The position numbers and the translations under genes were made by a program. From assembly GCF_000472545.1 (NCBI RefSeq), contig NZ_AWZV01000007.1:62167-126166 (forward strand): a DNA stretch of 64,000 bases. The letters run 5' to 3'. Shown here one piece after another: positions 7,832 to 16,758 of this stretch (position 1 is the first letter of the stretch; the number at the start of each line of letters is the position of its first letter). The stretch is from Burkholderia sp. WSM2232. GTDB taxonomy: Bacteria > Pseudomonadota > Gammaproteobacteria > Burkholderiales > Burkholderiaceae. A model generated the notes under the pieces. It was not told the origin of the DNA. It did not search any database and saw only the letters and a program-made list of their open reading frames with translations.

Positions 7832-8710
7832 TCAAGCCGCGATCATGTGTTCGTTAAGCTGATGCAGCGCGCGAAACTTCGATGGCGGCATCGCCTTCGT
7901 TGCAAGGAATTGACGGTTGAAGTTCGACAGATTGTTAAAGCCAACGCGATAGCAGATTTCCGTCACGCTAAGCGTCGAACACATCAGCAGCTCACACGCT
8001 TCGTTGATCCGCAGCCGGTTCTGGTACTGCACAAACGTGCACCCGGTATGTCGCCGGAAAAAACGTGTAAAGGTGCTCACGCTCATGCCTGCAAGCTCGG
8101 CGACATCGGCTTCGCGCAATGTGCCCGGCAGGTTCTGCTGAATGTACGAGAGCACCTGATTGATCGTGGACTGCATGTAGCGATGCGCGTTGACATCGTA
8201 TGCGGGTCCTGCGAGCAATCTGCGCTCGGTGCACGAGGACAACCTGTCGAAGATCGACATCAACAATTCGACGCGGCGACAACCGTGCGAAACAGCAAGC
8301 TCCAGCATCATCGGCGCAATCGCCAGACCCACCGCGTCCGGAAACTGTATCCCCCGAGCTGCATCGTCGATCAGCCCGACGATCGAGTGCAATTCGGGGA
8401 ACGCGGCCACCATGCGTTCGACCGCATCGCGCGAAAACTGCAGAACCACATCGCGTGACGGCACGGTTTCCCGCTCGCCGACTTCGCTGATCCAGTTGTG
8501 CGGTAAATTCGGCCCGGTGATCACCAGGTTGCCTGGCGCGAAGTCACCGATGAAATCGCCGACAAAAAACTTGCCGGTGGACGCCCGGATCACGTGAATT
8601 TCATACTCGGGATGAAAGTGCCATTTCGCTACCGTATGCGGATAGTCGTGCGCCCAGGCCCGAAACGACTCGTCCCGTCGCGTGTGCACCAACTCCAGGT
8701 CTGGATTCAT
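7832..8710 (-). CDS. AraC-family regulator of the polyol operon
   Basis: The 292-residue protein has an N-terminal cupin-like sensing domain (WHFHPEYEIHVI, then GDFAPGNLVITGPNLPHNW) and a C-terminal double helix-turn-helix from about residue 185. The first helix-turn-helix has LREADVAELAGMSVSTFTRF; the second has LSVTEICYRVGFNNLSNF. The start has a strong GAGGAGGAG site. Being inside the polyol operon, between the ATPase and xylulokinase genes, it probably activates the operon when the polyol is present. The closest known analogues are sugar-alcohol regulators, but the inducer is inferred from context. Confidence 0.9.
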   Translation of the reverse strand: MNPDLELVHTRRDESFRAWAHDYPHTVAKWHFHPEYEIHVIRASTGKFFVGDFIGDFAPGNLVITGPNLPHNWISEVGERETVPSRDVVLQFSRDAVERMVAAFPELHSIVGLIDDAARGIQFPDAVGLAIAPMMLELAVSHGCRRVELLMSIFDRLSSCTERRLLAGPAYDVNAHRYMQSTINQVLSYIQQNLPGTLREADVAELAGMSVSTFTRFFRRHTGCTFVQYQNRLRINEACELLMCSTLSVTEICYRVGFNNLSNFNRQFLATKAMPPSKFRALHQLNEHMIAA

Positions 8711-8754
8711 ACCGCTTCTCCTCCTCGGCCGTCTGGACGCCGCGTCTTCTTCTG

Positions 8755-9930
8755 TTAATGCAAAGCCGCTCCCTGTACGCCTGCGTCCTGATGTGACGGA
8801 GCTGCGTGCGTTGTTCCGGTGCTCCGAGCAACAGGCAACGAGACGTTCTGCTCCGTCTGGGCATCAAAAACGTGCAGGTCGGCTGCTTTGAACTGAAACG
8901 TTACCACGCTATCGCGTTCGGGCAACTCGCCCGCCGGCACCAGGGCGGCCAGGCGTTCGCCGCCGGATTCAAACGTGACGAGCGCTTCAGCGCCCAGCAG
9001 TTCGATCAGCTCCACTTTGCCGCGAAGCCTCAGCGAGCCGGACTCATCGTCGGCGGACGCCACCTTCAGATAGTTTGGCCGGATCGCCAGTTTCACCGGC
9101 TGGCGGTGTTGCAGTCCTGCGAAACGCGGCCCGGCAAGAGCCCAGCGCTGACCCTGTACCTGGACGAAGCACATTTCACCTGTCCGCTCGATCGTCCCGG
9201 ATATGAGATTAATGGCGGGTGTGCCGATGAACCCTGCGGCGAACAGCGTATGCGGGAAATGGTACAGATCGGATGGTGTGCCGGCCTGCTCGATCCGCCC
9301 GCCGCGCATGAGAATCACCCGGTCGGCGAGCGTCATGGCCTCCAACTGGTCGTGCGTCACATACACCGTCGTGGTCTTCAGGCGCTGGTGTAGCCGCTTG
9401 ATGTCGCCGCGCAACTGCGCTCGCAGTTTCGCGTCGAGGTTGGACAGCGGCTCATCGAAGAGAAATACCTCTGGCGTCTTGATCATTGCCCGAGCGATCG
9501 CGGCGCGCTGCTGCTGGTCGCCCGACATTGCGCGCGGTTTGCGATCGAGCAACGCGTCGAGGTTCAGCATCGCAGCGACTTCCCGCACGCGACGGTCGAT
9601 CTCTGCAGCCGGCACCTTCAGCCGGCGCAGGCCGAACGCGACGTTGTCATACACAGTCATGTGCGGATACAGCGCGTAGTTCTGGAACACCATCGCGACG
9701 TTACGCTCGCGCGCCGGCAAGTCGTTCACGACGGTGTCACCAATTGCGAGTTCTCCGCCCGTAATAGCTTCGAGACCAGCAATCATGCGAAGCATCGTGG
9801 ACTTGCCACATCCGGATGGCCCGAGCAACACCACGAACTCGCTGTCGCGGATCTCCATATCGAGCGGATGCAGCACTGGTGGCCCGCCGTCGTAACGCTT
9901 CGTGAGGCCTTTGCAGACGATTTTGGCCAT
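8755..9930 (-). CDS. ABC transporter ATP-binding subunit (UgpC/MalK type)
   Basis: The 391-residue ATPase drives sugar-alcohol import with the two permeases and binding protein upstream. Walker A GPSGCGKST is at 37-45, the Q-loop Gln at 83, Walker B VFLFDE at 155-160, the H-loop His at 193, and a C-terminal regulatory OB-fold follows from ~240. The signature motif reads MSGDQ (135-139) instead of the near-universal (L/M)SGGQ: the fourth residue is Asp, coded GAC where GGC would give Gly. The rest of the protein shows no decay. It starts three bases after the dehydrogenase stop codon. MalK-type ATPases act as homodimers, so both ATP sites would carry the substitution. Confidence 0.93.
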   Translation of the reverse strand: MAKIVCKGLTKRYDGGPPVLHPLDMEIRDSEFVVLLGPSGCGKSTMLRMIAGLEAITGGELAIGDTVVNDLPARERNVAMVFQNYALYPHMTVYDNVAFGLRRLKVPAAEIDRRVREVAAMLNLDALLDRKPRAMSGDQQQRAAIARAMIKTPEVFLFDEPLSNLDAKLRAQLRGDIKRLHQRLKTTTVYVTHDQLEAMTLADRVILMRGGRIEQAGTPSDLYHFPHTLFAAGFIGTPAINLISGTIERTGEMCFVQVQGQRWALAGPRFAGLQHRQPVKLAIRPNYLKVASADDESGSLRLRGKVELIELLGAEALVTFESGGERLAALVPAGELPERDSVVTFQFKAADLHVFDAQTEQNVSLPVARSTGTTHAAPSHQDAGVQGAALH

Positions 9931-9933
9931 GGC

Positions 9934-10968
9934 TCAGTCCATCTCGATCTGGATCTTGACATTGTCCGGACGCCCTGCGGCCGCCTCTTCGAACGCGCTG
10001 AGGCCGTCGGAGAATGCGAACTTGCGCGAGATGAACGGCTTCACGTCGATCATTCCTGAGCTGATGAGCGCCAGCGCGCGCGGGAACATATTCGCGTAGC
10101 GAAACACCGATTCGAGGCGCGCTTCCTTCGCCTGCATGGCGACGACGTCGAGCGGCACGCGGTCGACCGGCATCCCGACCAGGACCGCGCAGCCACCGGG
10201 ACAAAGCAGATCGAACAGGTCGTCAAATACCTTCGCGTTGCCACTCGCTTCGAACACGACGTCGGCACCCCAGCCTGTGGTGACTTCCCGCACCACATCG
10301 GCCAGCCGTTGCTGCGCCACATTGACTGTCGTCACTGCCCGGTTGTCGGCGAAGAGAGCCAGTTTTTCCTTGACCACATCGGCCAGAATGACGCGCGACG
10401 CGCCGCCTGCCAGTGCGGCGAGGGCGGTCATCGCGCCGATCGTCCCGGCGCCGATGACGACGGCGACATCGCCGGGTTTCATCGCAGCCTTCCTGGCGGC
10501 CTGTAGCCCGATGGACAGGGGCTCGACGATCGCGCCCTCCGCGAACGACACATTGTCGGGAAGCCGGAAGGTGAATGCCGCCGGATGCACGACATAAGGC
10601 GTCAGGCAACCGTGAATGGGCGGCGTTGCCCAGAAACGAACCGCAGGGTCCAGGTTGTACAGGCCGCGCATGGTCGCCGGCGAGTCGAATGAAGGAATGC
10701 CCGGCTCCATGCAAACGCGGTCGCCTATACGCAGGTGCGTGACCTCGCTGCCGGTTTCGACCACCGTTCCGGACGCTTCGTGACCCAGCACCATCGGTGC
10801 TTCGACCTTGAACGGTCCGATGCGTCCGTGCGTGTAGTAATGGACGTCGCTACCGCAAACGCCAACCGTATGAATCTTGATCTTGACGTCGCGAGGACCG
10901 ACTTCGAGCGGCAGGTCGATATCGCGCAGCGCGAGTTGGCGCGCTTCTTCGAGTACGAGGGCTTTCAA
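9934..10968 (-). CDS. Zinc-dependent polyol (xylitol/sorbitol-type) dehydrogenase
   Basis: This 344-residue medium-chain dehydrogenase oxidises a polyol to a ketose with NAD. Catalytic zinc ligands Cys38, His63 and Glu64 are in place ([17 protein letters not shown]), with Glu149 following. The Rossmann motif GAGTIG is at 173-178, and Asp197 at the end of the second strand favours NAD over NADP. The four structural-zinc cysteines of yeast-type enzymes are missing, as in sorbitol/xylitol dehydrogenases. The start is a TTG at 10968 with AAGGAG six bases before it. With xylulokinase in the same operon, the likely reaction is xylitol or D-arabitol to D-xylulose, but sorbitol cannot be excluded. 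Confidence 0.9.
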   Translation of the reverse strand: MKALVLEEARQLALRDIDLPLEVGPRDVKIKIHTVGVCGSDVHYYTHGRIGPFKVEAPMVLGHEASGTVVETGSEVTHLRIGDRVCMEPGIPSFDSPATMRGLYNLDPAVRFWATPPIHGCLTPYVVHPAAFTFRLPDNVSFAEGAIVEPLSIGLQAARKAAMKPGDVAVVIGAGTIGAMTALAALAGGASRVILADVVKEKLALFADNRAVTTVNVAQQRLADVVREVTTGWGADVVFEASGNAKVFDDLFDLLCPGGCAVLVGMPVDRVPLDVVAMQAKEARLESVFRYANMFPRALALISSGMIDVKPFISRKFAFSDGLSAFEEAAAGRPDNVKIQIEMD

Positions 10969-10978
10969 AACGATCTCC

Positions 10979-11791
10979 TTACTTGCCTTTGAGCATTGAA
11001 TTCAACAGCCGGCTCAGGACGCCGACAAAAATAATCGGAGGAAGAGCGAGCAGGACGGTGGAAGCATTGATGACGCCCCACGGCACCTCCTGCCCGAGCG
11101 AAGTGAACGCGGAGGCAACAACCGGCAGCGTCGCGCTTCTCGACGATGTCAAGGCGAGTGCGATCATCAGTTCGTTCCAGACCAGTACGAAGCTGAACAC
11201 GATGCCGCCCATCAGGGTGGTTGCGCTGATCGGCAAGGCAATGCGCCAGAACACCCCGTACGGGCCGTAGCCGTCCAGGGTAGCGGCTTCTTCCACTTCG
11301 CGAGGCAGGCGCTGAAATACCGGGATGGACAGCCACGTAATGGTCGACAACGTGACCAGCAGATACGTGACCACCATCGAGAACTTCGTGTCGTAGAGTC
11401 CCAAGTCCACCCAGATAGCGATCAACGGTATGGCGACCGCGACCGGCGGCAGGAAGCGCAGCGACAAAAGGAAGAACTGGATGTCGCGCTTGCCCGGCAC
11501 GTGATAGCGCGCAATAACATAGGCAGCCGGAACGCCAAGGAGCGCGCCAAGCACGACAGCAAGACCTACGATGGAGAGGCTGTTTCCGAGTCCGATCAGA
11601 ACCTCGGGGCTCGACACGACCTGCCGGTAGTTATCGAGCGTCGGCGAGAAAATGAAACGCGGCGTCGGCGTGACGATGTCGAGCAGATTCTTCAGCGAAT
11701 TGAGGAACGCCCAGAATATCGGAAACACGGCGACCACTGCGAGCACAAGGCCAAATGACCATGTGCTACTTCGCGAGATCAGTCTTCCCAT
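10979..11791 (-). CDS. Sugar/polyol ABC transporter permease (MalG type)
   Basis: This is a 270-residue inner-membrane permease with six predicted helices. The cytoplasmic EAA loop reads [20 protein letters not shown], the coupling helix that contacts the ATPase. Its start overlaps the end of the preceding permease gene by 13 bases, showing translational coupling, and the dehydrogenase gene follows after 10 bases. It pairs with the MalF-type permease to form the translocation pore for the polyol. The substrate is assigned only through the operon. Confidence 0.93.
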   Translation of the reverse strand: MGRLISRSSTWSFGLVLAVVAVFPIFWAFLNSLKNLLDIVTPTPRFIFSPTLDNYRQVVSSPEVLIGLGNSLSIVGLAVVLGALLGVPAAYVIARYHVPGKRDIQFFLLSLRFLPPVAVAIPLIAIWVDLGLYDTKFSMVVTYLLVTLSTITWLSIPVFQRLPREVEEAATLDGYGPYGVFWRIALPISATTLMGGIVFSFVLVWNELMIALALTSSRSATLPVVASAFTSLGQEVPWGVINASTVLLALPPIIFVGVLSRLLNSMLKGK

Positions 11792-12657
11792 TTGTTCACC
11801 CGCTTCCAGATGAAAGTGAAAATCACCGTGGTCGCAACCATCATCAGCACGGCCATACTCGACGCATAGGAGACCTTTCCGGACAACCCGATACCTTGCG
11901 AATACGCATACATGTCGAGGGTTTCCGTGGTGATGCCCGGTCCGCCTTTCGTCATTACATAGACCAGATCGAACGAGCGCAGCGATTCCACCATCTTGAT
12001 GAACACCAGACTCATGATCGGCACCTTCAGCATCGGCAATGCGATATACGCGTAGACCTGCCAGGTGCGCGCATAGTCGAGTCGTGCGGCCTCGAGCGGC
12101 TCTGGCGGCAGCGTTTCAAGCAGTTTCAGTACGACCACCGCGAAGAACAGTCCCCACTGCCAGATGTCGACGAGTGCCACCGCGTACAGCGCCAGGTGCG
12201 GATCGGATAGAAACGCCGTGTTCCCGATTCCCAGCAGACCAAGAAACCAGCTAAGAATGCCTGTGAGAGGCGAATACATGAACTTCCAGATGAAGGCCGC
12301 CGACACTCGCGGTAGAAGCACCGGCACGATCAGCAACAGCGAAATGACGCTGCGCATGCGGCCATGAATCTGCTCGAACAGATAGATCGCAACCAGAACG
12401 CCGACCGCGACCGAGCCCACGACCGTGGCAACTTCCCAGATCGCGGACACCTCGATGGAATTGAGGAACCGTCTATCCGAAAAGAGCCGCAGGAAATTGC
12501 GCAGCCACACATATTCGCTGTCCGGGTAGCGCAGCACGCGATTTTTCAGCGCGAGATTGATTGCCGCGACGGTAGGAACCAGACCGAGGACCGCCATCAC
12601 CGCAAGAGGCGGTCCGAGAAATACGAATGGAAGGCTTGTTTTGCCCCGATTGAACAT
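11779..12657 (-). CDS. Sugar/polyol ABC transporter permease (MalF type)
   Basis: This is a 292-residue permease with six predicted helices and the EAA loop LEAARLDYARTWQVYAYIAL. The open frame extends further upstream, but ATG 12657 (MFNRGKTSLP) is chosen: GGAGAAG lies a few bases before it and the first membrane helix then starts at the usual distance. It overlaps the MalG-type gene by 13 bases and lies 111 bases after the binding-protein gene, a gap often seen when the binding protein is made in excess. Confidence 0.92.
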   Translation of the reverse strand: MFNRGKTSLPFVFLGPPLAVMAVLGLVPTVAAINLALKNRVLRYPDSEYVWLRNFLRLFSDRRFLNSIEVSAIWEVATVVGSVAVGVLVAIYLFEQIHGRMRSVISLLLIVPVLLPRVSAAFIWKFMYSPLTGILSWFLGLLGIGNTAFLSDPHLALYAVALVDIWQWGLFFAVVVLKLLETLPPEPLEAARLDYARTWQVYAYIALPMLKVPIMSLVFIKMVESLRSFDLVYVMTKGGPGITTETLDMYAYSQGIGLSGKVSYASSMAVLMMVATTVIFTFIWKRVNKWED

Positions 12658-12768
12658 TGACTTCTCCAACAGCGTAGAGTCCGCGAATTCAGTGTTCCCG
12701 TGAGACCACGACCGGATCTGCAGTGCCTCTTGCGACGCAACGGGTGCAGCAAGCAAGGGGCGTCTACG

Positions 12769-14043
12769 TTACTTCTTCACGCCATGTTCCATTGCGTCGC
12801 GAGCGTACTGAACGGCGTCGTTCAAGGTTGCCTGAACGTCCGGCTGCGTACCCGTGAACACCTCCTCCAGCGCGATACCGAGGTTGTCGCCGATATCCGG
12901 CCACTGCGGGCTTGACCAGATCGTGACCTTCGTCACCGGGTTGGTATCGTTCAGGCCAGCGAGAATCTGCGGCTTGACGTGCTTCTGGAAGTAATCGCTC
13001 TTGATCGTGCTCGAGCGGTTGTAGTCGCTGAAGACGTTGTCGCGAAGGCGGGCCTGCTCCTGATCCTTGCCTGTCGCCCAGGCAATGAACTTCCCTGCCG
13101 CCTGACGCGTGCATTCGTCCTTCGCGCCGACAGAAGAAATCGCGAGGCCGTGACCGTAAGCAGCCGACGGTAACGGTGCTGGCGGCTTAACGTATCCCAC
13201 CTTGTCCGCCACGCTGGACTTGGTCGGATCTTCCATCCAGTCGGCGAACGGCGTCGATTCGATCATGAACGCGACTTTGCCGGAACGGAACGCTTCAAGC
13301 GCGTTGCTCCAGTCGTACGTCGAAGAACCAGGGGGCGCGTATTTGAAGAGATCCCGATAGAGTTGCGTCGCCTTCACGGCGCCCGGCGAATTGAAGGATG
13401 GAGCCTGGTTTTTGTCGGTCCAGGTACCGCCCTCGGCGAGCATGAATGGCGCCCAGCGCCACACGTTCATGCCCGACCCGCGTTGCCCGCGTGCAACCCA
13501 ACCGTACATGTTAGGCGGCGCATTGAGCTTCTTGATGTCCGCGACGAGCTCGTCGAGCGTCTTCGGCACTGGAAGATGCGCTTTCTCGAGAATGTCGCGA
13601 CGGTAGAACAGGAAATCGCCTCCGCCGATCAGCGGAGCAAAATACGCGACACCCTTATAGCTTGCCACCGCGCGCCGGCCCGGCAGGAAGTCGTCGTAGT
13701 CGGCGTCTTTCGGGTAGTACTTCAACAGCGGCACGACCCAGCCCGCTGATGCGAACTCGGCGACATTCGCCTCGTCAACGTAATAGATCTGGTAGGAACC
13801 CGCGCCCGTTGACGCGTCAAGTCGTGACTTCGAACGACGGTCGTTTTCACCAAAGTAGTTGATTTCAATCCGGGTGCCGCTGCGCTTTTCATAATCGGGC
13901 AGCGACTTCTCCATGACTGACAGGCCGAGGCTCTTCTGGGCAAGCATCTTGAGCACGGGGACGTTGCAGGTCTGCGCCGTCGCTAGCATGGGAAGGCTTG
14001 CGCTCATGAACGCGCAAGCTGTGAGCAATGGGATGGGTTTCAC
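12769..14043 (-). CDS. Periplasmic polyol/sugar-binding protein of ABC transporter
   Basis: This is a solute-binding protein of family 1 (424 residues with the start chosen here). The start is a GTG at 14043: GGAG lies six bases upstream, and the product then begins with a standard signal peptide (MKPIPLLTACAFMSASLP, cleavage after LATA). The longer frame reaching 14211 puts ~56 residues of non-signal sequence in front, so I reject it. Mature features include an N-terminal lobe motif with LPDYEKRSGTRIEINYFG and the ligand-cleft region GWVARGQRGSGMNVW. It captures the polyol in the periplasm and delivers it to the two permeases. It is the first gene of the operon, whose promoter should lie in 14044-14323. 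Confidence 0.92.
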   Translation of the reverse strand: MKPIPLLTACAFMSASLPMLATAQTCNVPVLKMLAQKSLGLSVMEKSLPDYEKRSGTRIEINYFGENDRRSKSRLDASTGAGSYQIYYVDEANVAEFASAGWVVPLLKYYPKDADYDDFLPGRRAVASYKGVAYFAPLIGGGDFLFYRRDILEKAHLPVPKTLDELVADIKKLNAPPNMYGWVARGQRGSGMNVWRWAPFMLAEGGTWTDKNQAPSFNSPGAVKATQLYRDLFKYAPPGSSTYDWSNALEAFRSGKVAFMIESTPFADWMEDPTKSSVADKVGYVKPPAPLPSAAYGHGLAISSVGAKDECTRQAAGKFIAWATGKDQEQARLRDNVFSDYNRSSTIKSDYFQKHVKPQILAGLNDTNPVTKVTIWSSPQWPDIGDNLGIALEEVFTGTQPDVQATLNDAVQYARDAMEHGVKK

Positions 14044-14323
14044 TCTCGTCTCCGCTTTTGGAATGTTCTTTGGCATCGCCATACGGGTGCTGCAATTCAG
14101 AGCAGGGCAGGCGTACGGTGACGAGAACTGTAGTGGCCGCGGCCAATGTCCAGCCACTGCAAAAGACGGAAGCCGCCGATACTTTTTGCTCGCGCGTTGG
14201 GTGCGGTGCACAAAATGTGTCAGTGACTGAAGCGGTCAGGTAGGCCGCGCGCAGACATGCGCAGCAAAAAAGCCGCGTTCAATGTTCCTGTTTGACGGAG
14301 ATCTCTGTGTGTCGCGGTTCGCG

Positions 14324-14710
14324 TCAGTCGACGGGCGGCACCGCACCTTCCAGCAAGGTCTTGATGAGCCGGGCGCGCCGCTTTTCGAGGTCCGCGATCT
14401 GGCGCTCGATGGCTGCGAGCCTGACTCGCTGGACGTCGGTGATCTGATCGCAAGAACGGGCGCCTTCGATCAGAAGCATGCAGTCGGGAAAGCCACGAAT
14501 ATCGTCGATGGTGAAACCGGTCGCGATCATGCGCTGAACCTGCTTGACCTGCGTGACCGCTTTTTCGGGGAACATGCGATAGCCGTTGCTCGCACGTACC
14601 GAGGCGAGCAGACCATGCTCGTCGTAGTGCCGGATAGATCGCACGCTCGCGCCGGTGAGTTGCGAGAGTTGTCCGATGGTCAACAGTTCGCGTGTAGGCG
14701 TGTCTTTCAT
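14324..14710 (-). CDS. MerR-family transcriptional regulator
   Basis: The 128-residue protein has the MerR winged helix at residues ~9-40 (LLTIGQLSQLTGASVRSIRH, then YDEHGLL and the wing GYRMF) and a C-terminal antiparallel coiled coil with AAIERQIADLEKRRARLI. Only one cysteine pair candidate is present, and not in the metal-site arrangement, so this is probably an organic-ligand sensor. ATG 14710 starts directly at the domain; the longer frame to 15109 is antisense to the hydrolase gene. It is divergent from the hydrolase at 14798, and a MerR-type operator lies between them (14742-14757). Confidence 0.9.
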   Translation of the reverse strand: MKDTPTRELLTIGQLSQLTGASVRSIRHYDEHGLLASVRASNGYRMFPEKAVTQVKQVQRMIATGFTIDDIRGFPDCMLLIEGARSCDQITDVQRVRLAAIERQIADLEKRRARLIKTLLEGAVPPVD

Positions 14711-14735
14711 GAACAGCAGGCTAACACGAATTCGC

Positions 14736-14767
14736 TTGACTCTCACATCGGTGTAAGGGTTGAGACT
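14736..14767 (+). promoter_or_regulatory. MerR-type promoter/operator between merR and the hydrolase genes
   Basis: A -35 box TTGACT (14736-14741) is followed after an over-long spacer of about 19-20 bases by a -10-like region (TGAGACT, 14761-14767). The spacer contains CTCACATC-GGTGTAAG (14742-14757), a near-perfect inverted repeat. A long spacer with a central dyad is characteristic of promoters that MerR proteins activate by DNA unwinding. It would drive the hydrolase genes on the plus strand. Confidence 0.75.
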
Positions 14768-14797
14768 AGGCGCACTGCCACTCTTTCGGGAAAGACA

Positions 14798-15706
14798 ATG
14801 AGCTTGCGAACGTTCCTTCACTTTTTGAGTGCCGCGTTGTCTGCCGCGACACTGCTTGCATCTGCACCCGACGCGATGGCGGCGCCGACCAGCTATATGG
14901 TCACATCGGCGGATGGGGTGAAGCTGGCGGTTCAGGAAAGCGGTGACCCGAACGGTCCGCCCATCATTCTGGTGCATGGGCTGCTCGGCAGCCGCCTGAA
15001 CTGGGACGCGCAGGTGCAGAGTCCCGAATTGCGCCAATACCGGATCATTACTTACGATCTGCGCGGCCACGGTCTGTCTGATAAGCCGTCCGGCGCACAG
15101 CCGTATCACGACGGAAACCGTTGGGGGGACGACCTCGCGGCGGTGATCCAGGGCTCACACGCGCGCAAGCCCGTGCTGGTTGGCTGGTCGCTCGGCGGTG
15201 TCGTGATATCGAACTACCTCGCGAAGTATGGCGATCGCGCGGTCGCGGGTGCTGTGTATGTCGACGGCGTGGTCGAGCTGGCGCCGGTTCAGATTGTCGA
15301 CCATCCCGATGTTTATCGTGACATGAATTCGCCGGATCTGAAGACGCATCTCGACGGTGAGCGCACCTTCGTCGGCCTGTGTTTCAACCATCGGCCTGAC
15401 GCCGATACATTTGACCGGCTGCTAGCCAACGCCGCGATGGCATCGTGGGACATGCAAAAAGAAGTGCCGACGATGACGGTGTTCGCTGCAGAGGGGCTCG
15501 GCAAAACACGCATACCGCTGCTCTTCATCTACGGCGGTCAGGATGCGCTGGTCAACACACATGCGACGCTGGCTCGCGCGACCGCGCTAAACCCCCGCAT
15601 TGTCAGCAAGGTATACACGGACTCGGGTCACGCGCCGTTCATTGAGGAAGCCGCGCGTTTCAATCGCGATCTGGCCGAGTTCGTCAGGTCGGCGTCGCAG
15701 CAATGA
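14798..15706 (+). CDS. Exported alpha/beta hydrolase
   Basis: The 302-residue alpha/beta hydrolase has an N-terminal signal peptide (residues 1-29, ending PDAMAAP). The nucleophile is Ser131 in GWSLGG. The oxyanion-hole region is ILVHGLLGS at 57-65, the acid lies in YGGQDALV, and the catalytic His is in DSGHAPFIEE. It probably cleaves an ester or lactone in the periplasm. It is transcribed divergently from the MerR gene and followed 25 bases later by a dehalogenase-like gene, so both are likely in the MerR regulon. The substrate is not known. Confidence 0.87.
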   Translation: MSLRTFLHFLSAALSAATLLASAPDAMAAPTSYMVTSADGVKLAVQESGDPNGPPIILVHGLLGSRLNWDAQVQSPELRQYRIITYDLRGHGLSDKPSGAQPYHDGNRWGDDLAAVIQGSHARKPVLVGWSLGGVVISNYLAKYGDRAVAGAVYVDGVVELAPVQIVDHPDVYRDMNSPDLKTHLDGERTFVGLCFNHRPDADTFDRLLANAAMASWDMQKEVPTMTVFAAEGLGKTRIPLLFIYGGQDALVNTHATLARATALNPRIVSKVYTDSGHAPFIEEAARFNRDLAEFVRSASQQ

Positions 15707-15731
15707 AGCCACGTTTTACGAGGACATGAGC

Positions 15732-16625
15732 ATGGCGCATGGAGTCGAGCATGACTTCTTTCCGGGGTTCGGGAGCCTCGACGTCGAAGCGGGCGATGTC
15801 TCGTTTCGGGGCAGAATTGGCGGGAGCGGATCGCCGGTTCTGCTCCTGCATGGCTACCCGCAAACACACATTGCGTGGCGATTTGTTGCGCCGACGCTCG
15901 CCAGGTCGCACACCGTGATCGTGCCGGACCTGCCGGGGTACGGCGACAGCCGGACCCGCAATGATCAGCCGCGCTGGTCCAAACGTCGCGTAGCCAGCGC
16001 GCTCGTCGCGCTGATGGACCGGCTCGGGCACGAGCGCTTCGCAGTGATCGGGCATGATCGGGGCGCTCGGGCCGGATACCGGCTTGCGCTCGACCATCGT
16101 CGCCGCGTCGCGGCGTATGCCTCGCTGACCGTGATACCGACGCTCGATGCATTCGCATCTATCGACAAGACATTCGCGCTGAACGCCTGGCACTGGTTCT
16201 TCCTGGCACAGCCGGGCGATCTGCCGGAGCGAATGCTTGCGGCTGACCCGGATGCTTATCTCGACACTGCACTGGCGAAGATGGCCGGCGGTCTTGAGCG
16301 GATCGATCCCTTGGCTCTCGACGTCTATCGAAATGCGTTCAGGCGTCCGCACGTGCGCCACGCGATCTGCGAAGACTATCGAGCCGCTGCTGCCGAGGAT
16401 CTGGAGCACGATGCAAGCGATGCAGCTGCGGGACGAAAACTCGCCTGTCCGGTGCTTGTACTGTGGAGCGAGAGGGAGCAGAGGGCTCGAGGCATCCAGC
16501 CCCTCGAAGCCTGGTCTCGATGGGCAGCGAACGTGACAGGCAAGGGATTGCCCGGCGGCCATCTGTTGCCCGAGGATGCGCCCGGTGCGGTATTGACGTC
16601 CCTTCAGGGTTTTCTGGCCGGATAG
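15732..16625 (+). CDS. Alpha/beta hydrolase of the haloacetate (fluoroacetate) dehalogenase type
   Basis: The 297-residue cytosolic protein has the residues known from fluoroacetate dehalogenases in matching order: nucleophile Asp109 with Arg110 and Arg113 (GHDRGARAGYR), His154-Trp155 (WHWFFLAQP, halide site), and a catalytic His in LPGGHLLPED. These enzymes displace halide from haloacetates through an ester intermediate. ATG 15732 is chosen over 15726 because GAGGA then has a seven-base spacing. It lies 25 bases after the exported hydrolase gene and is probably co-transcribed. Epoxide hydrolase relatives share the fold, so dehalogenase activity is a good but untested guess. Confidence 0.83.
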   Translation: MAHGVEHDFFPGFGSLDVEAGDVSFRGRIGGSGSPVLLLHGYPQTHIAWRFVAPTLARSHTVIVPDLPGYGDSRTRNDQPRWSKRRVASALVALMDRLGHERFAVIGHDRGARAGYRLALDHRRRVAAYASLTVIPTLDAFASIDKTFALNAWHWFFLAQPGDLPERMLAADPDAYLDTALAKMAGGLERIDPLALDVYRNAFRRPHVRHAICEDYRAAAAEDLEHDASDAAAGRKLACPVLVLWSEREQRARGIQPLEAWSRWAANVTGKGLPGGHLLPEDAPGAVLTSLQGFLAG

Positions 16626-16758
16626 CTGTAGCGTTGGCTCCCGTAAAGATCTGGCCCATGCCAATCTATTATCGCGTCTATGCAAAAGATGTATTTTTCG
16701 TATGGCAGCCCGCGCTTTACATTGCATTCATCCGATGGCTTCGAAGAGGAACACCGCG

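Noticed and set aside
12658..12756. N-terminal extension of the MalF-type permease
   Set aside because: ATG 12657 has a proper ribosome site and places the first membrane helix correctly; the extra 33 residues match nothing.
14044..14211. N-terminal extension of the binding protein gene
   Set aside because: The GTG at 14043 gives a good ribosome site and a standard signal peptide; the extension would hide it.
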